This document shows positions 1 through 10,190 of a stretch of DNA of 64,000 nucleotides, piece after piece. Within the stretch, counting starts at the first letter, position 1, and every line of letters begins with the position of its first letter. Source of the DNA: Amaricoccus sp003258405 (GTDB lineage Bacteria; Pseudomonadota; Alphaproteobacteria; Rhodobacterales; Rhodobacteraceae). The stretch covers positions 868,001 through 932,000 of the forward strand of contig NZ_CP171225.1 of the NCBI RefSeq assembly GCF_043226085.1. Direction: 5' to 3'. Both the position numbers and the translations under genes were made by a program. Under the pieces are notes generated by a model. It was not told the origin of the DNA, searched no databases, and saw nothing but the letters and a program-made list of their open reading frames with translations.

Positions 1-998
1 AGCCGCGCATTCCCGACCAGCTCCGGCTGCACATGCTCGTAGGTCGAGGGATCCTTGAGGATCGCGCTGGCATGCAGCCCCGCCTTGTGGGCGAAGGCCG
101 AAGAACCGACATAGGGCGCGCTGCGATCGGGCACGAGGTTCAGCATGGTGTCGAGCATCCGGCTGACCCGCGTGAGCGAGGCAAGCCCTGCTCTGCTGAC
201 CCCGATCTCGAACCGGCTTGCCCAGGGCTCCTTGAGGAGCAGCGTCGGGATCAGGCTCACGAGATTGGCGTTGCCACAGCGCTCGCCGAGCCCGTTGAGC
301 GTGCCCTGGATCTGCCGCGCCCCGGCCTCGACGGCCGCGAGACTGTTGGCAACCGCATGCTCGGTGTCATTGTGGGTATGGATGCCCAGGTGATCGCCCG
401 GAATCCCCGCGGCAATGACCGCCTCGGTGATCGCCTTCACCTCCGCGGGCAGTGTGCCACCATTGGTATCACACAGAACCACCCACCGTGCGCCCGCCTC
501 GAACGCCGCCCGCAGGCAGTCGACCGCATACCCCGGATTGGCCTTGTATCCGTCGAAGAAATGCTCGGCGTCGAACTGTGCCTCGCGGCGCAGGGAAACC
601 AGATGCGCGATGGAATCCCTGATGTTTACGAGGTTTTCTTCAAGCTCGATGCCAAGGGCCGTATGCACATGGAAATCATGGGTCTTGCCCACGAGACAGA
701 CCGAGCCCGTGCCCGCATTCACCACACCTGCCAGCACATCGTCATTCGCCGCCGAGCGCCCGGCCCGCTTCGTCATGCCAAACGCGGTAAGGCGCGCGGT
801 CCGAAGCAGCGGAGGGTTGGCGAAAAAGGCACTGTCGGTCGGATTGGCCCCGGGCCAGCCGCCCTCGATATAGTCGATCCCGAGCGTATCCAGCGCCTTG
901 GCGATGGCGATCTTGTCCTCGGCGGAGAAATCCACTCCCTGCGTCTGCTGCCCGTCGCGCAACGTCGTGTCGTAGAGATAGAGGCGTTCGCGGGTCAT
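1..998 (-). CDS. cimA: Citramalate synthase, partial (C-terminus beyond window)
   Basis: The N-terminal 332 residues are visible; the gene runs off the left edge. It begins MTRERLYLYDTTLRDGQQTQ, the DTTLRDG motif of the HMGL-like TIM barrel, and later has GIHTHNDTEHAVAN (metal-binding HxHND) and LNGLGERCGNANL, typical of CimA and 2-isopropylmalate synthase relatives. The family condenses acetyl-CoA with pyruvate to citramalate, giving a threonine-independent route to 2-oxobutyrate and isoleucine. The phrase GIDYIEGGWPGANPTD favours CimA over LeuA. Its ATG overlaps the cysS stop (ATGA), so the two are probably translated from one message. The C-terminal regulatory domain is not in view, so allosteric control cannot be judged. 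Confidence 0.88.
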   Translation of the reverse strand, partial: MTRERLYLYDTTLRDGQQTQGVDFSAEDKIAIAKALDTLGIDYIEGGWPGANPTDSAFFANPPLLRTARLTAFGMTKRAGRSAANDDVLAGVVNAGTGSVCLVGKTHDFHVHTALGIELEENLVNIRDSIAHLVSLRREAQFDAEHFFDGYKANPGYAVDCLRAAFEAGARWVVLCDTNGGTLPAEVKAITEAVIAAGIPGDHLGIHTHNDTEHAVANSLAAVEAGARQIQGTLNGLGERCGNANLVSLIPTLLLKEPWASRFEIGVSRAGLASLTRVSRMLDTMLNLVPDRSAPYVGSSAFAHKAGLHASAILKDPSTYEHVQPELVGNAR

Positions 999-2371
999 CT
1001 CAGAGCCTCCAGTTTCGCGGCATCAAACTCGGGCGCAAGCTCCCATGTCGCGCCCTGCGCCGTATCCTTGACCACGACACCCGCCGCAGCGAACCCGTCG
1101 CGCAGCGCGTCGGCGCGGGCGAAATCCTTCGCCTTCCGCGCCGCGCTGCGCTCGGAAATCAGCGTCTCGATCAGCGCACTGACCGCGCCACCGGCATCCG
1201 GGGCCTCGGCCCAGCCGCCGAGCGCGTCGGTCAGGAGCCCCAGCAAGGCCGCCGAGGCCTTGAGCCCCCCGGCATCGCCTGCGCCCGCGAGCCGGTGAAG
1301 CTCCGCGATCGCCGCCGGCGTGTTGAGGTCCTCCCCGAGCGCCTCAACCACCGCCGACGCCACGTCCTGCGAAGGCTCGGCCGCTGCGGTGAGCCCGCGC
1401 CACTTCCGGAGCGTCCGCGTCGCTTCCTCGACCTTCGCCTCGGTCCAGTCGATCGGCGCGCGGTAATGGGTCGAGAGCAGCACGAAGCGGATCACCTCGC
1501 CCGGCACGCCCTTCTGCAACAGGTCATGCACCGTGAAGAAGTTGCCGAGCGATTTCGACATCTTCTCGCCCTCGACCTGCAGGAAGCCATTGTGCATCCA
1601 GACATTGGCGAAGCTGCCTTCGGGATGCGCGCAGCAGCTTTGCGCCAGCTCGTTCTCATGATGGGGAAAGGCGAGGTCGATCCCGCCGCCATGAATGTCG
1701 AAGGAGGCCCCCAGCAGGTCATGCGCCATCGCCGAGCACTCGATATGCCATCCCGGCCGCCCGCGCCCCCAGGGGCTTTCCCAGCCGGGCAAATCGGCGT
1801 CCGAGGGCTTCCAGAGCACGAAATCCATCGGATCGCGCTTGTAGGGCGCCACCTCGACGCGCGCCCCCGCCCGCATCTCGTCGAGCGAGCGCCGCGCAAG
1901 CCTGCCATACTCGGGATAGCTCGAGACCGAGAAGAGCACATGCCCCTCGGCCACATAGGCATGCCCCCGCGCGATCAGCACCTCGCACATCGCGATCATC
2001 TGGCCGATATATTCCGTCGCGCGCGGCTCGAAGGTCGGCCGCAGCGCGCCGAGCGCGTCCATGTCCGCGTGATACCAGCCGATGGTCTCGTCGGTGATCT
2101 CGCGAATGCCCCGCCCGTCGCGCTGGGCGCGGGCGTTGATCTTGTCGTCCACGTCGGTGAAATTGCGCACATAGGTCACATGTGCGTCGCCATAGACATG
2201 CCGAAGCAGCCGGAAGAGCGTGTCGAAGACCACGACGGGGCGCGCATTGCCGATATGCGCCCGATCATAGACCGTCGGACCGCACACATACATCCGCACA
2301 TTGCCCGGATCGATCGGCCGGAAGGGTGCCTTGCGCCGGGTCCGTGTATTGTAGAGCGTGATCTCGGTCAT
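995..2371 (-). CDS. cysS: Cysteinyl-tRNA synthetase
   Basis: This class I aminoacyl-tRNA synthetase charges tRNA-Cys in the cytoplasm. Residues H39-I-G-N form the HIGH motif and K270-M-S-K-S the KMSKS loop. Zinc-binding positions are visible as C30 (CGPTVY), the cysteine of WHIECSAM and the histidines of FPHHENE. At 458 residues it matches the family. An in-frame ATG 12 nt upstream exists, but GAGG lies 5-8 nt before the ATG at 2371 and MTEITLYNT is the usual N-terminus. It precedes and overlaps cimA. Confidence 0.97.
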   Translation of the reverse strand: MTEITLYNTRTRRKAPFRPIDPGNVRMYVCGPTVYDRAHIGNARPVVVFDTLFRLLRHVYGDAHVTYVRNFTDVDDKINARAQRDGRGIREITDETIGWYHADMDALGALRPTFEPRATEYIGQMIAMCEVLIARGHAYVAEGHVLFSVSSYPEYGRLARRSLDEMRAGARVEVAPYKRDPMDFVLWKPSDADLPGWESPWGRGRPGWHIECSAMAHDLLGASFDIHGGGIDLAFPHHENELAQSCCAHPEGSFANVWMHNGFLQVEGEKMSKSLGNFFTVHDLLQKGVPGEVIRFVLLSTHYRAPIDWTEAKVEEATRTLRKWRGLTAAAEPSQDVASAVVEALGEDLNTPAAIAELHRLAGAGDAGGLKASAALLGLLTDALGGWAEAPDAGGAVSALIETLISERSAARKAKDFARADALRDGFAAAGVVVKDTAQGATWELAPEFDAAKLEALR

Positions 2372-2583
2372 TGCGCCTCGCATGCACTGGCTCTGCCGGT
2401 TTCAGGCGCGGCGGGCTAGCACATGTCGCGGAGAATGGGAATGCAGAAGCGCGCCGCCGAACCTGTCAGCGGCAAATAATCTCGGGTGATCGGGTCATCT
2501 GCAGTTTCATGGCGCCTGAATGCCGCAGCATCGCGCCTGATACAAGGGCAAACGCGTCCCGCCTCCGCGGAACGCGTTTGTGC

Positions 2584-2916
2584 TCATTTGCGGCGCGCGG
2601 TGCGCCCGACCTCCGCCGCGGCCAGAAATGCCTGGGCGAGATCGTCGATGCCGACCGCCCGGCGCGGCGGCGGCAGCATGCTTCGGGTGAACGACGCCAT
2701 CAGAACCCCGAAAAGCGCCACTGCGAGGAAGATCAGCCCCACGACGAGCGACGCCGCGGCCGAACCCCAGAGGGACGCGAACCAGGTCCAGAGGGACGCG
2801 CCGATAAAGCCGAGCCCTCCGAGCGCCATGACAAGCGCCAGAACCGACCAGAGCACGGAGCGAATGAGCCGGCGTGCGCGCAGGTCTGCGGAAAACAGGA
2901 GATGCTCACCCAGCAT
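2584..2916 (-). CDS. Small holin-like (phage holin superfamily III type) membrane protein
   Basis: This is a 110-residue protein with two long hydrophobic segments (about residues 20-45 and 50-78) and a basic C-terminus ending RTARRK. It resembles the small holin-like proteins often encoded next to DUF883 (ElaB/YqjD) proteins in alphaproteobacteria. It starts 9 nt after the DUF883 stop, so the two are co-transcribed. A structural or stress role at the inner membrane is inferred only. Nothing suggests a real phage. Confidence 0.7.
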   Translation of the reverse strand: MLGEHLLFSADLRARRLIRSVLWSVLALVMALGGLGFIGASLWTWFASLWGSAAASLVVGLIFLAVALFGVLMASFTRSMLPPPRRAVGIDDLAQAFLAAAEVGRTARRK

Positions 2917-2925
2917 GCCGACCGC

Positions 2926-3264
2926 TTACTTGCGCGCCGTGAGGAAGCCGAAGATCATGCCCACGGCCGCGGCCGCAAGCAGCGCCACACCGGGTTTCTC
3001 GCGCACGGTATCGAGAGCCTGATGGCCGAGATCGTCGGCGCTCTGGCGCAGGTTCTGGATCTGGCCATGCGCTTCGCTGCGCACCGCGGCGATCCGGCGC
3101 TGACCTTCGTAGAGCGCCGCGTCGCGGCTCTGGAGGCCGAGCTCGCGCAATGTGCTCGCGATGTGAGCGAAGTCTTCCTTGAGCGCGGCGAGGTCGCGCG
3201 AAAGCTTTTCGGTATCGACAGCCTCGGCCGCCGCTTCCTTCTTCGTCACTGATTCATTTGCCAT
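2926..3264 (-). CDS. DUF883 (ElaB/YqjD-like) membrane-anchored protein
   Basis: The 112-residue protein has a charged helical region (residues 1-85), then one C-terminal transmembrane segment ending GMIFGFLTARK, the typical DUF883 tail. E. coli YqjD and ElaB are tail-anchored inner-membrane proteins that bind stationary-phase ribosomes; that role here is inferred from the family. The start at 3264 (MANESVTKKE) has an AGG 7-9 nt upstream and is preferred to an in-frame ATG 33 nt further upstream. It forms a two-gene unit with the holin-like gene. Confidence 0.82.
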   Translation of the reverse strand: MANESVTKKEAAAEAVDTEKLSRDLAALKEDFAHIASTLRELGLQSRDAALYEGQRRIAAVRSEAHGQIQNLRQSADDLGHQALDTVREKPGVALLAAAAVGMIFGFLTARK

Positions 3265-3429
3265 GTCGTGCCTCCGTGTTCCGTCGGGATTTAGCACTCA
3301 ACGTCGGGATCGGGAACCGGTTCCACAAGGTTCGGGCCCAAAAGAAAATCGTTCCGCGTGCCACCGCCTGTCGGGATCGCAGCACTTTCTGCCATCGACC
3401 CTCGACGCAGGCGGCCCGCTGCGGGCGCG

Positions 3430-4032
3430 TCAGGCGACCCGGTGGAAGACCTGATCGCTCACGCGCCGCTGCAGATACGTCCGGTTGAGCGTATCGACAT
3501 CGAAAAAGACCTCGACCTCGCTGGCGTCCCGCACGATCTCCGCGCCGGCCTTGCGGGCAAGGGTCAGGAAGGACCGGTTTTCCGCCATGGTGTAGGCAAC
3601 GATCCGCTTCACACCGCGCTGCTGCAGCAAACGCGCCGATGTCTGGATCAGATAGGTCGCAACGCCGCGGCGCCGGAGCGACTTGTCGACGCTGATGCCG
3701 ATCTCCGCCGCGAGCCCGTGGACGGAAAACTCCGCCAACGCCCGGATCGGCCCCGGCCGGTGAAACGGCCCCGACCAGAGCGGCCCGTCATGGGCGGCAA
3801 GCGCAAAGGAACTGCGTTCCAGAAGCTCCTCGGCATGACGCACCACATGGCCGTCATTGACGGAGGCACAGAAGCGCATGCGCCGGTCCTCGGCGTCCAG
3901 CGCGCGCAGATGCTCGATGATCTCCGGAACGTCACTCCGGAGCACTTCCCGCAACCCGAGCCCGGCATGACCTGCGCACGGAATAGGGACCGGGTAACCC
4001 ACGAAACTGATATTTGGCAGCCCGAATGCCAT
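3430..4032 (-). CDS. GNAT family N-acetyltransferase
   Basis: A 200-residue single-domain protein. The acetyl-CoA-binding loop is RRRGVATYLIQ, followed by LLQQRGVKRIVAYTMAENRSFLTLARKAGAEIV, the usual beta4-alpha3-beta5-alpha4 pattern. The ATG at 4032 (MAFGLPNISF) follows a GGAAA site; a longer in-frame start exists 63 nt upstream without one. The substrate is unknown. It is transcribed alone, downstream of an A+T-richer promoter-like stretch. Confidence 0.8.
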   Translation of the reverse strand: MAFGLPNISFVGYPVPIPCAGHAGLGLREVLRSDVPEIIEHLRALDAEDRRMRFCASVNDGHVVRHAEELLERSSFALAAHDGPLWSGPFHRPGPIRALAEFSVHGLAAEIGISVDKSLRRRGVATYLIQTSARLLQQRGVKRIVAYTMAENRSFLTLARKAGAEIVRDASEVEVFFDVDTLNRTYLQRRVSDQVFHRVA

Positions 4033-4308
4033 TGTTGTTTCCTTTCGCCTACCTGCCCCGACACTGCACTTACATTTTGTTAACAACTTGTGCATGTGCG
4101 CCGAGGATTCCGCGATTGCGAAGCACCTTCCACTCAGCTCCGAGCCTCACGATGCCGGGTCGGTTGAGGCTGATATTGCGCTCCGAATTTATTTTGCAAT
4201 GCATCACAATTGTTGCATCTGCGAACTAGTGGCGGTCGGGCAACATTCACGCACTTGCGAAGCATCGTGATTTGCCAAGTAGTTGTCGATTTTTCCTTTG
4301 GAATCAAA
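4033..4308. other. A+T-richer intergenic region with a 10-bp direct repeat
   Basis: About 276 bp without a gene, clearly more A+T-rich than its surroundings. It holds the upstream region of the GNAT gene and the 3' end of the peptide-transporter operon. TTGCGAAGCA occurs twice (4116-4125 and 4255-4264), and a short dyad TGCAA...TTGCA lies near 4197-4217. No convincing T-tailed terminator for the transporter operon was found. Confidence 0.4.
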
Positions 4309-5214
4309 TCAACGCCCGCGAATGCGCGGATCAAGAGCATCGCGCAGTCCGTCGCCGATGAAATTTATGCTCAGAACCGTTAACGAGATCGCCAGCCCGG
4401 GCCAGATCACCCGCGCCGGGTTCAGCATCATGAAATTGGCCCCGTCAAACAGCAACCGCCCCCAGGTCGGAAAATCCGAAGGAAAGCCAAGGCCGAGGAA
4501 GCTCAGCGCCGACTCGGTGATGATCGCGTTCGCCACCCCGAGCGTCGCCGAAACCATGATCGGCGAGAGGATGTTCGGCAGGACGTGGCGCAGGATGATC
4601 CGGTGCGACGGCGTACCGATCGAGCGCGCCGCCAGCACGAATTCCTGCTCCTTGAGGGTGAGCACATCGCCCCGCACGATCCGCGCCGTCTGCATCCAGC
4701 TCGTGATCCCGATGATGAAGACGATAAGCAGGAAGATCCCCGTCTCCGGCCCGAAGAGACCGCGCAACGTGTCGCGAAACAGCATGATGATCACGAGCAG
4801 CAGCGGCAGGAGCGGCAGGGCGAGGAAAAGGTCGGTCAGCCGCATCAGCACCCCGTCGAGCCTGCGGAAAAAGCCCGCGAGCACCCCCACCAGCGTCCCG
4901 AGCAGCAGCGAGAGCAGCATGGCCGTCACCCCCACCGAGAGCGAGACGCGCCCGCCCTGCAACACCTGGGCAAAGATGTCCCGGCCGATATTGTCCGTCC
5001 CCATCGGATGCGCGAGCGAGGGCTGGGCATTGCGCGCCCGAATGTCGATATGCTGCGGATCCACCCCATGCAGCCAGGGGCCGATGAGGATCGCGAGCAC
5101 GATGATGCCCAGGATGATCACCCCGGCCACTGCGCCCCGGTGATGCCGGAACTGGTACCAGACATCGCTCCAGAGCGTGCGCTCGGGCGCCGCGGCCCCC
5201 GTGATCTCAGTCAT
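4309..5214 (-). CDS. Peptide ABC transporter permease (DppC/OppC-like)
   Basis: This 301-residue inner-membrane permease has the N-terminal OppC segment (FRHHRGAVAGVIILG, first TM) and about six TM helices. The EAA cytoplasmic loop is seen as EQEFVLAARSIGTPSHRIILRHVLPN. It forms the membrane channel with the upstream DppB-like protein. The ATG at 5214 overlaps the upstream stop by 8 nt, indicating translational coupling. It is the last gene of the operon. Confidence 0.93.
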   Translation of the reverse strand: MTEITGAAAPERTLWSDVWYQFRHHRGAVAGVIILGIIVLAILIGPWLHGVDPQHIDIRARNAQPSLAHPMGTDNIGRDIFAQVLQGGRVSLSVGVTAMLLSLLLGTLVGVLAGFFRRLDGVLMRLTDLFLALPLLPLLLVIIMLFRDTLRGLFGPETGIFLLIVFIIGITSWMQTARIVRGDVLTLKEQEFVLAARSIGTPSHRIILRHVLPNILSPIMVSATLGVANAIITESALSFLGLGFPSDFPTWGRLLFDGANFMMLNPARVIWPGLAISLTVLSINFIGDGLRDALDPRIRGR

Positions 5215-6217
5215 AGCGGATCCGCGGATCGAGAATGCCATAGAGCAGATCGGCGATCAGGTTGAAGAGGACGATCAGGATCGCGAAGATGAAGGTGAGC
5301 GTCTGCACCAGCGGGATGTCGGTGCCCTGGATACCTGAAATCAGCAGCTGCCCGAGGCCGTTTACCCGGAAGATCTGCTCCGTGATGATGGCGCCGCCAA
5401 AGATCTGCGGCACCCCGATCGCGATCACCGTCACCACCGGAATGAGACTGTTGCGCAGCACATGGACGAGCAGGACCTTGCTCTCGCCCATGCCCTTGGC
5501 CCGCGCCGTGCGCACATAGTCCTGATTGAGGTTGTCGAGCATCGAGGCGCGCATGAAGCGGCTGATCTGCCCGGCATTGTAGAGCGCCAGCACCATGACC
5601 GGCATCGCCATCTGCTTCACCTGCAACCAGAAGCTCGCGAGATCCGTCACCTTGAGGTTCGTGTCATAGATCATCGGCAGCCAGCCGAGATGCACCGAGA
5701 AGATCATGATGAAGACGAGCCCGGTGAAGAAGGTCGGAACGGAGTATCCCACCATCGCAAAGAACGTGCCGAACTGGTCGAACCAGGAATACTGCTTCCA
5801 GGCCGAAAGCACCCCGATCGGCACCGCGATGAGAATGCCGAGAAGATAGGAAAGCCCCACCACCCAGAGCGTCTGCGGCAACCGCTCGGCGATGAGATCG
5901 ACCACCGGCGAGCGCGTCTGCCAGCTGATGACCCGCATCCGCCCGCCATCGCCAATCGTCCAGCCGGTCATCTGCTCCAGCACGTTCAGCGGCTCGTTGA
6001 TGCTGAACTGGTGCAGCCACTTCAGATAGCGCACCATGAACGGCTCGCCGAGGCCGAAGCTCTGGCGGATCTGCTCGCGCACCTCCGGCGGGATCGTCAG
6101 CGGCAGGTTGGAGGTCGGATCGCCCGGCGAGAGATCGAGCAGGGCGAAGATCAGGAAACTGATGACGAGCAGCGTCGGAATGGCGAAGAACAGGCGCCGG
6201 AGCGTGTAGGTCAGCAT
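5207..6217 (-). CDS. Peptide ABC transporter permease (DppB/OppB-like)
   Basis: The 336-residue protein begins MLTYTLRRLFFAIPTLLVISFLIF, the standard first TM helix of DppB/OppB. The EAA loop is DYVRTARAKGMGESKVLLVHVLRNSL, and the C-terminus DLLYGILDPRIRYD is characteristic. It pairs with the DppC-like permease as the channel of a dipeptide/oligopeptide importer. It lies 72 nt downstream of the binding-protein gene in the same operon. Confidence 0.94.
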   Translation of the reverse strand: MLTYTLRRLFFAIPTLLVISFLIFALLDLSPGDPTSNLPLTIPPEVREQIRQSFGLGEPFMVRYLKWLHQFSINEPLNVLEQMTGWTIGDGGRMRVISWQTRSPVVDLIAERLPQTLWVVGLSYLLGILIAVPIGVLSAWKQYSWFDQFGTFFAMVGYSVPTFFTGLVFIMIFSVHLGWLPMIYDTNLKVTDLASFWLQVKQMAMPVMVLALYNAGQISRFMRASMLDNLNQDYVRTARAKGMGESKVLLVHVLRNSLIPVVTVIAIGVPQIFGGAIITEQIFRVNGLGQLLISGIQGTDIPLVQTLTFIFAILIVLFNLIADLLYGILDPRIRYD

Positions 6218-6289
6218 GAGACCGCAGATCTCCCACGAATGTCGGTGGCGCGGCCCCTCGCATAGCCTGGAGGGCCCGCGCCGGAAAGC

Positions 6290-7989
6290 TCAACTCTTGA
6301 CGCGATACCAGTCGGCGGCGTTCCAGAGCTCGCTGTCCCAGGGGTTGAGATCGACACCCCCCAGCGTGTTCGACTTCACCGAGATCCTGCCGCGATGGAC
6401 AAGCGGTATGAACGCGCCCGAATTCACGATCATGTCGTTGAGCTTGATGATGATCGCCGCACGCGCCTCCGCCCCGGCCGTCCTGCCGAGCTCGACGAAG
6501 AGCGCATCGTATTCAGGCTCGCAGAAACGCGAGAAATTGCTGCCTTGCCACTGGGTTTCGGGGCTCGGAATGCCGGAGCAGACCCAGTCTCCGAGATAGG
6601 CTTCGGGATCGGTGCCGGAAAACTCGTTGGCGAATTCTTCCATGTCGGCATAGAATTTCTGCATCGTGTCCGGCGAGCCGGGATCGCCGCCAAAGAAGAC
6701 CGAGCCGTCGATCTGGCGCAGTTCCGCCTCGACACCCAGCTCGCCCCACCACTGCTTGATGAGCGCCTGTGCCGCCTGCCGCACCGAACTCGTCGAGGTC
6801 TGGAAGAGCAGGCTCATGCGCACACCGTCCTTGGCGCGAATGCCGTCGCCCCCCTTGACCCAGCCCGCCTCGTCGAGAAGCCGCGCGGCCTCCTCCATGT
6901 CCTGCGCCTTGCACCAGTCGTTGTTGGTCGAGGCATTGATCTCCGGTGCCGGGATGAGATTGCAGGTCACGCGCCCGCCCGCGCCGTAGCCGGTTTCGAC
7001 CAGGATCTCCCGGTCGATCGCGAGGCTCAGCGCCTTCACCACCTGCGGGTCCGAGAGGAAGGGATGCGGATGCCCCACCGTCGAGCGCTCCGCGCCCAGC
7101 GCGGGGTTCGGGTCGGTCTGGTTCACATGGATGCGCTCGACGAGCGACCCGAAGGCTGCGAGGATCTCGCCTTTCCCGGCCGCTTCCATCTGCGCGAGGA
7201 TTTCCGGCTCCACCTGCGGGTTCCAGGCGTAGTCGAATTCCCCGGTCTCGAGCACCGAACGCGCCGCCGAGGCCGCATCACCGCCCCCCTTCAGCACCAC
7301 GTTGGCAAAGGCTGGCTTGGCGGCATCGCGGTAGTTCGGATTGGCTGCGAGCGTGATGACGTCATTGGCCTTGAATTCCGTCACCACGAAAGGCCCGGTG
7401 CCGATGGGGTTGAAATTGGCCTCCGTGCATTCGGCAGCCTTTGCGCCCAGGCAATCGGCAAACTGCGCCTTCTGCAAGACCGGCGCCTCGACGCTCACGA
7501 ACGCGCCGTAGGGATAGGGCGTCGGTTTCTCGAACGTGACCTTCACCGTGCGGGCGTCGAGCGCCTCGACCGTCTCTATGCCCGCGAAGTTCGAGGCCTG
7601 CGAACAGCCGCCCGCGGGATCGGTGCAGTATTGCCAGGTGAAGACGACGTCCTCCGCCGTCACCGGGCTTCCATCCGACCAGAGCAGCCCCTCGCTCAGC
7701 ACCCAGGTGATGCTCGTGAGGTCCTCGGAGATACCGCCATTCTCGCGCGTCGGGATCTCGTCCACCAGATAGGGCACGAGATTGCCCTCGGGATCGAAGC
7801 GCGCCAGCGGTTCCAGCACGAGGCTCGCACCCTCGATGTCCTTCGTCCCGTTCGACAGATACGGGTTCATCGTCGAGACCGCCTGCCAGTAGAGGATGTT
7901 GAGCTGGCCGTCGGAGCCCCGCTCCGCCAGTGCGGCATTCGCACAGAGGGCCGAGGCCGCCGCCGCGCCCAGAAATATTCCTCTCGAGA

Positions 7990-7993
<4 letters not shown>
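6290..7993 (-). CDS. Peptide ABC transporter substrate-binding protein
   Basis: A 567-residue family 5 (DppA/OppA) periplasmic binding protein. It has a Sec signal peptide with predicted cleavage after ANAALA (about residue 23). The mature domain shows typical elements: SNGTKDIEGASLVLEPLARFDPEGN, WSDGSPVTAEDVVFTWQYC and NPIGTGPFVVTEFKANDV. The ATG overlaps the upstream ATPase stop (ATGA) and follows AGGAGA. The ligand cannot be read from sequence; neighbouring peptidases and deacylases suggest peptides or acylated amino acids. Confidence 0.92.
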
Positions 7994-9013
<1,020 letters not shown>

Positions 9014-9024
<11 letters not shown>

Positions 9025-10021
9025 GGTAGGGCTCCCCCGCGGAGAAATCCCACCAGCAGGCGACGTCATGGCCCTCGGAGACATAGCGCCGGCCCGGATT
9101 CTCGACCCGGCACCGGTTGAAGGCCTGCGGGCAGCGCGGCGCAAAGGGGCAGGCGCGCGGTGGGCCCGTCAGCACCGGTGGCTGGCCCTCGATCGCCGGC
9201 AGCCGCCGCGCCCGCGTGCCCGTGACACGCGGCACGGTCGCAAGCAGCGCGCGCGTGTAGGGATGCCGCGGATCGGCAAAGATCCGGCGCACCGGCCCGT
9301 GCTCGATCACATGGCCCGCATACATCACCATCACCCGGTCGGCGAGCCCGGCCACCAGCCCGAGATCGTGAGTGATCCATATGATCCCCATGCCAAGCCG
9401 CGCCCGCAACTCGCGCACGATCTCGAGGATCTGTGCCTGGATCGTCACGTCGAGCGCCGTGGTCGGCTCGTCGGCAATCAGCAGCTTGGGATCGCAGGAG
9501 AGCGCGATCGCGATCATCACCCGCTGCCGCATGCCGCCCGAGAACTGGTGCGGATAGTCGTCGAGCCGTCGCGCGGCATCGGGAATGCCCACCAGCGCCA
9601 GCAGCTCGGCCGCCCGCGCCCGCGCCGCCCGCCGGCCAAGCCCGAGATGCGCCCGGATCGGCTCCATGATCTGGTAGCCCACCGTGAAGACCGGATTGAG
9701 GCTCGTCATCGGGTCCTGGAACACGAAGCCGATCTCGCCGCCGCGCAGCCGCCGCCGCTCGCGCCCCGAGCGCGTGAGCATGTCCTGCCCGCGGTAGAGC
9801 ACCGGCCCGCCGCTCACCTGCGCGGGCGGGCTCGGCAGCAGCCCCATGAGCGCCATCATCGTCACGGATTTGCCCGAACCGCTCTCGCCGACGACACCCA
9901 GCACCTCGCCGGGGGCGATCGCGAAGCTCACACCGTTGACGGCATGGATCTCGCCGTCGCGGGTCGCGAAGACCGTCCTGAGATCCGACACCCGCAGAAC
10001 CGGTTCGGGCCCGTCCAGCAT
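9014..10021 (-). CDS. Peptide ABC transporter ATP-binding protein (DppD/OppD-like)
   Basis: A 335-residue ATPase with Walker A GESGSGKS (45-52), FQDPMTSLNP Q-loop, signature FSGGMRQR (160-167), Walker B LLIADEP (180-186) and ITHDLGLVAGLADRVMVMYAG. The C-terminal Cys-containing region ACPFAPRCPQAFNRC matches DppD/OppD. It is the first gene of the five-gene transporter operon; the ATPase-ATPase-binding protein-permease-permease order differs from the common order with the binding protein first. The promoter should lie in the 169 bp shared with the divergent deacylase gene. Confidence 0.94.
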
Positions 10022-10190
10022 GCTTCACTCCCCGCAGCTCCGTTCCGGCGCGCCCGGCCCACCGGCAGGCCGCGCCTCGGGCATGTCCGGCAGCTAAGCA
10101 TGAACCCGCGCCTCCGCTCAACCTCCATCTGCGCCTTGACGCCGCTCCGGCAGATCCGCAAGACTCCGGGCCTTGCAGCAAGGATCTCTC

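Noticed and set aside
33..1298. 421-residue plus-strand frame over cimA and the end of cysS
   Set aside because: Antisense shadow; the minus strand carries DTTLRDG and other CimA motifs.
2584..2916. Phage or lysis module suggested by the holin-like protein
   Set aside because: No endolysin, phage structural gene, integrase or att-like repeat nearby; such holin-like proteins beside DUF883 are chromosomal.
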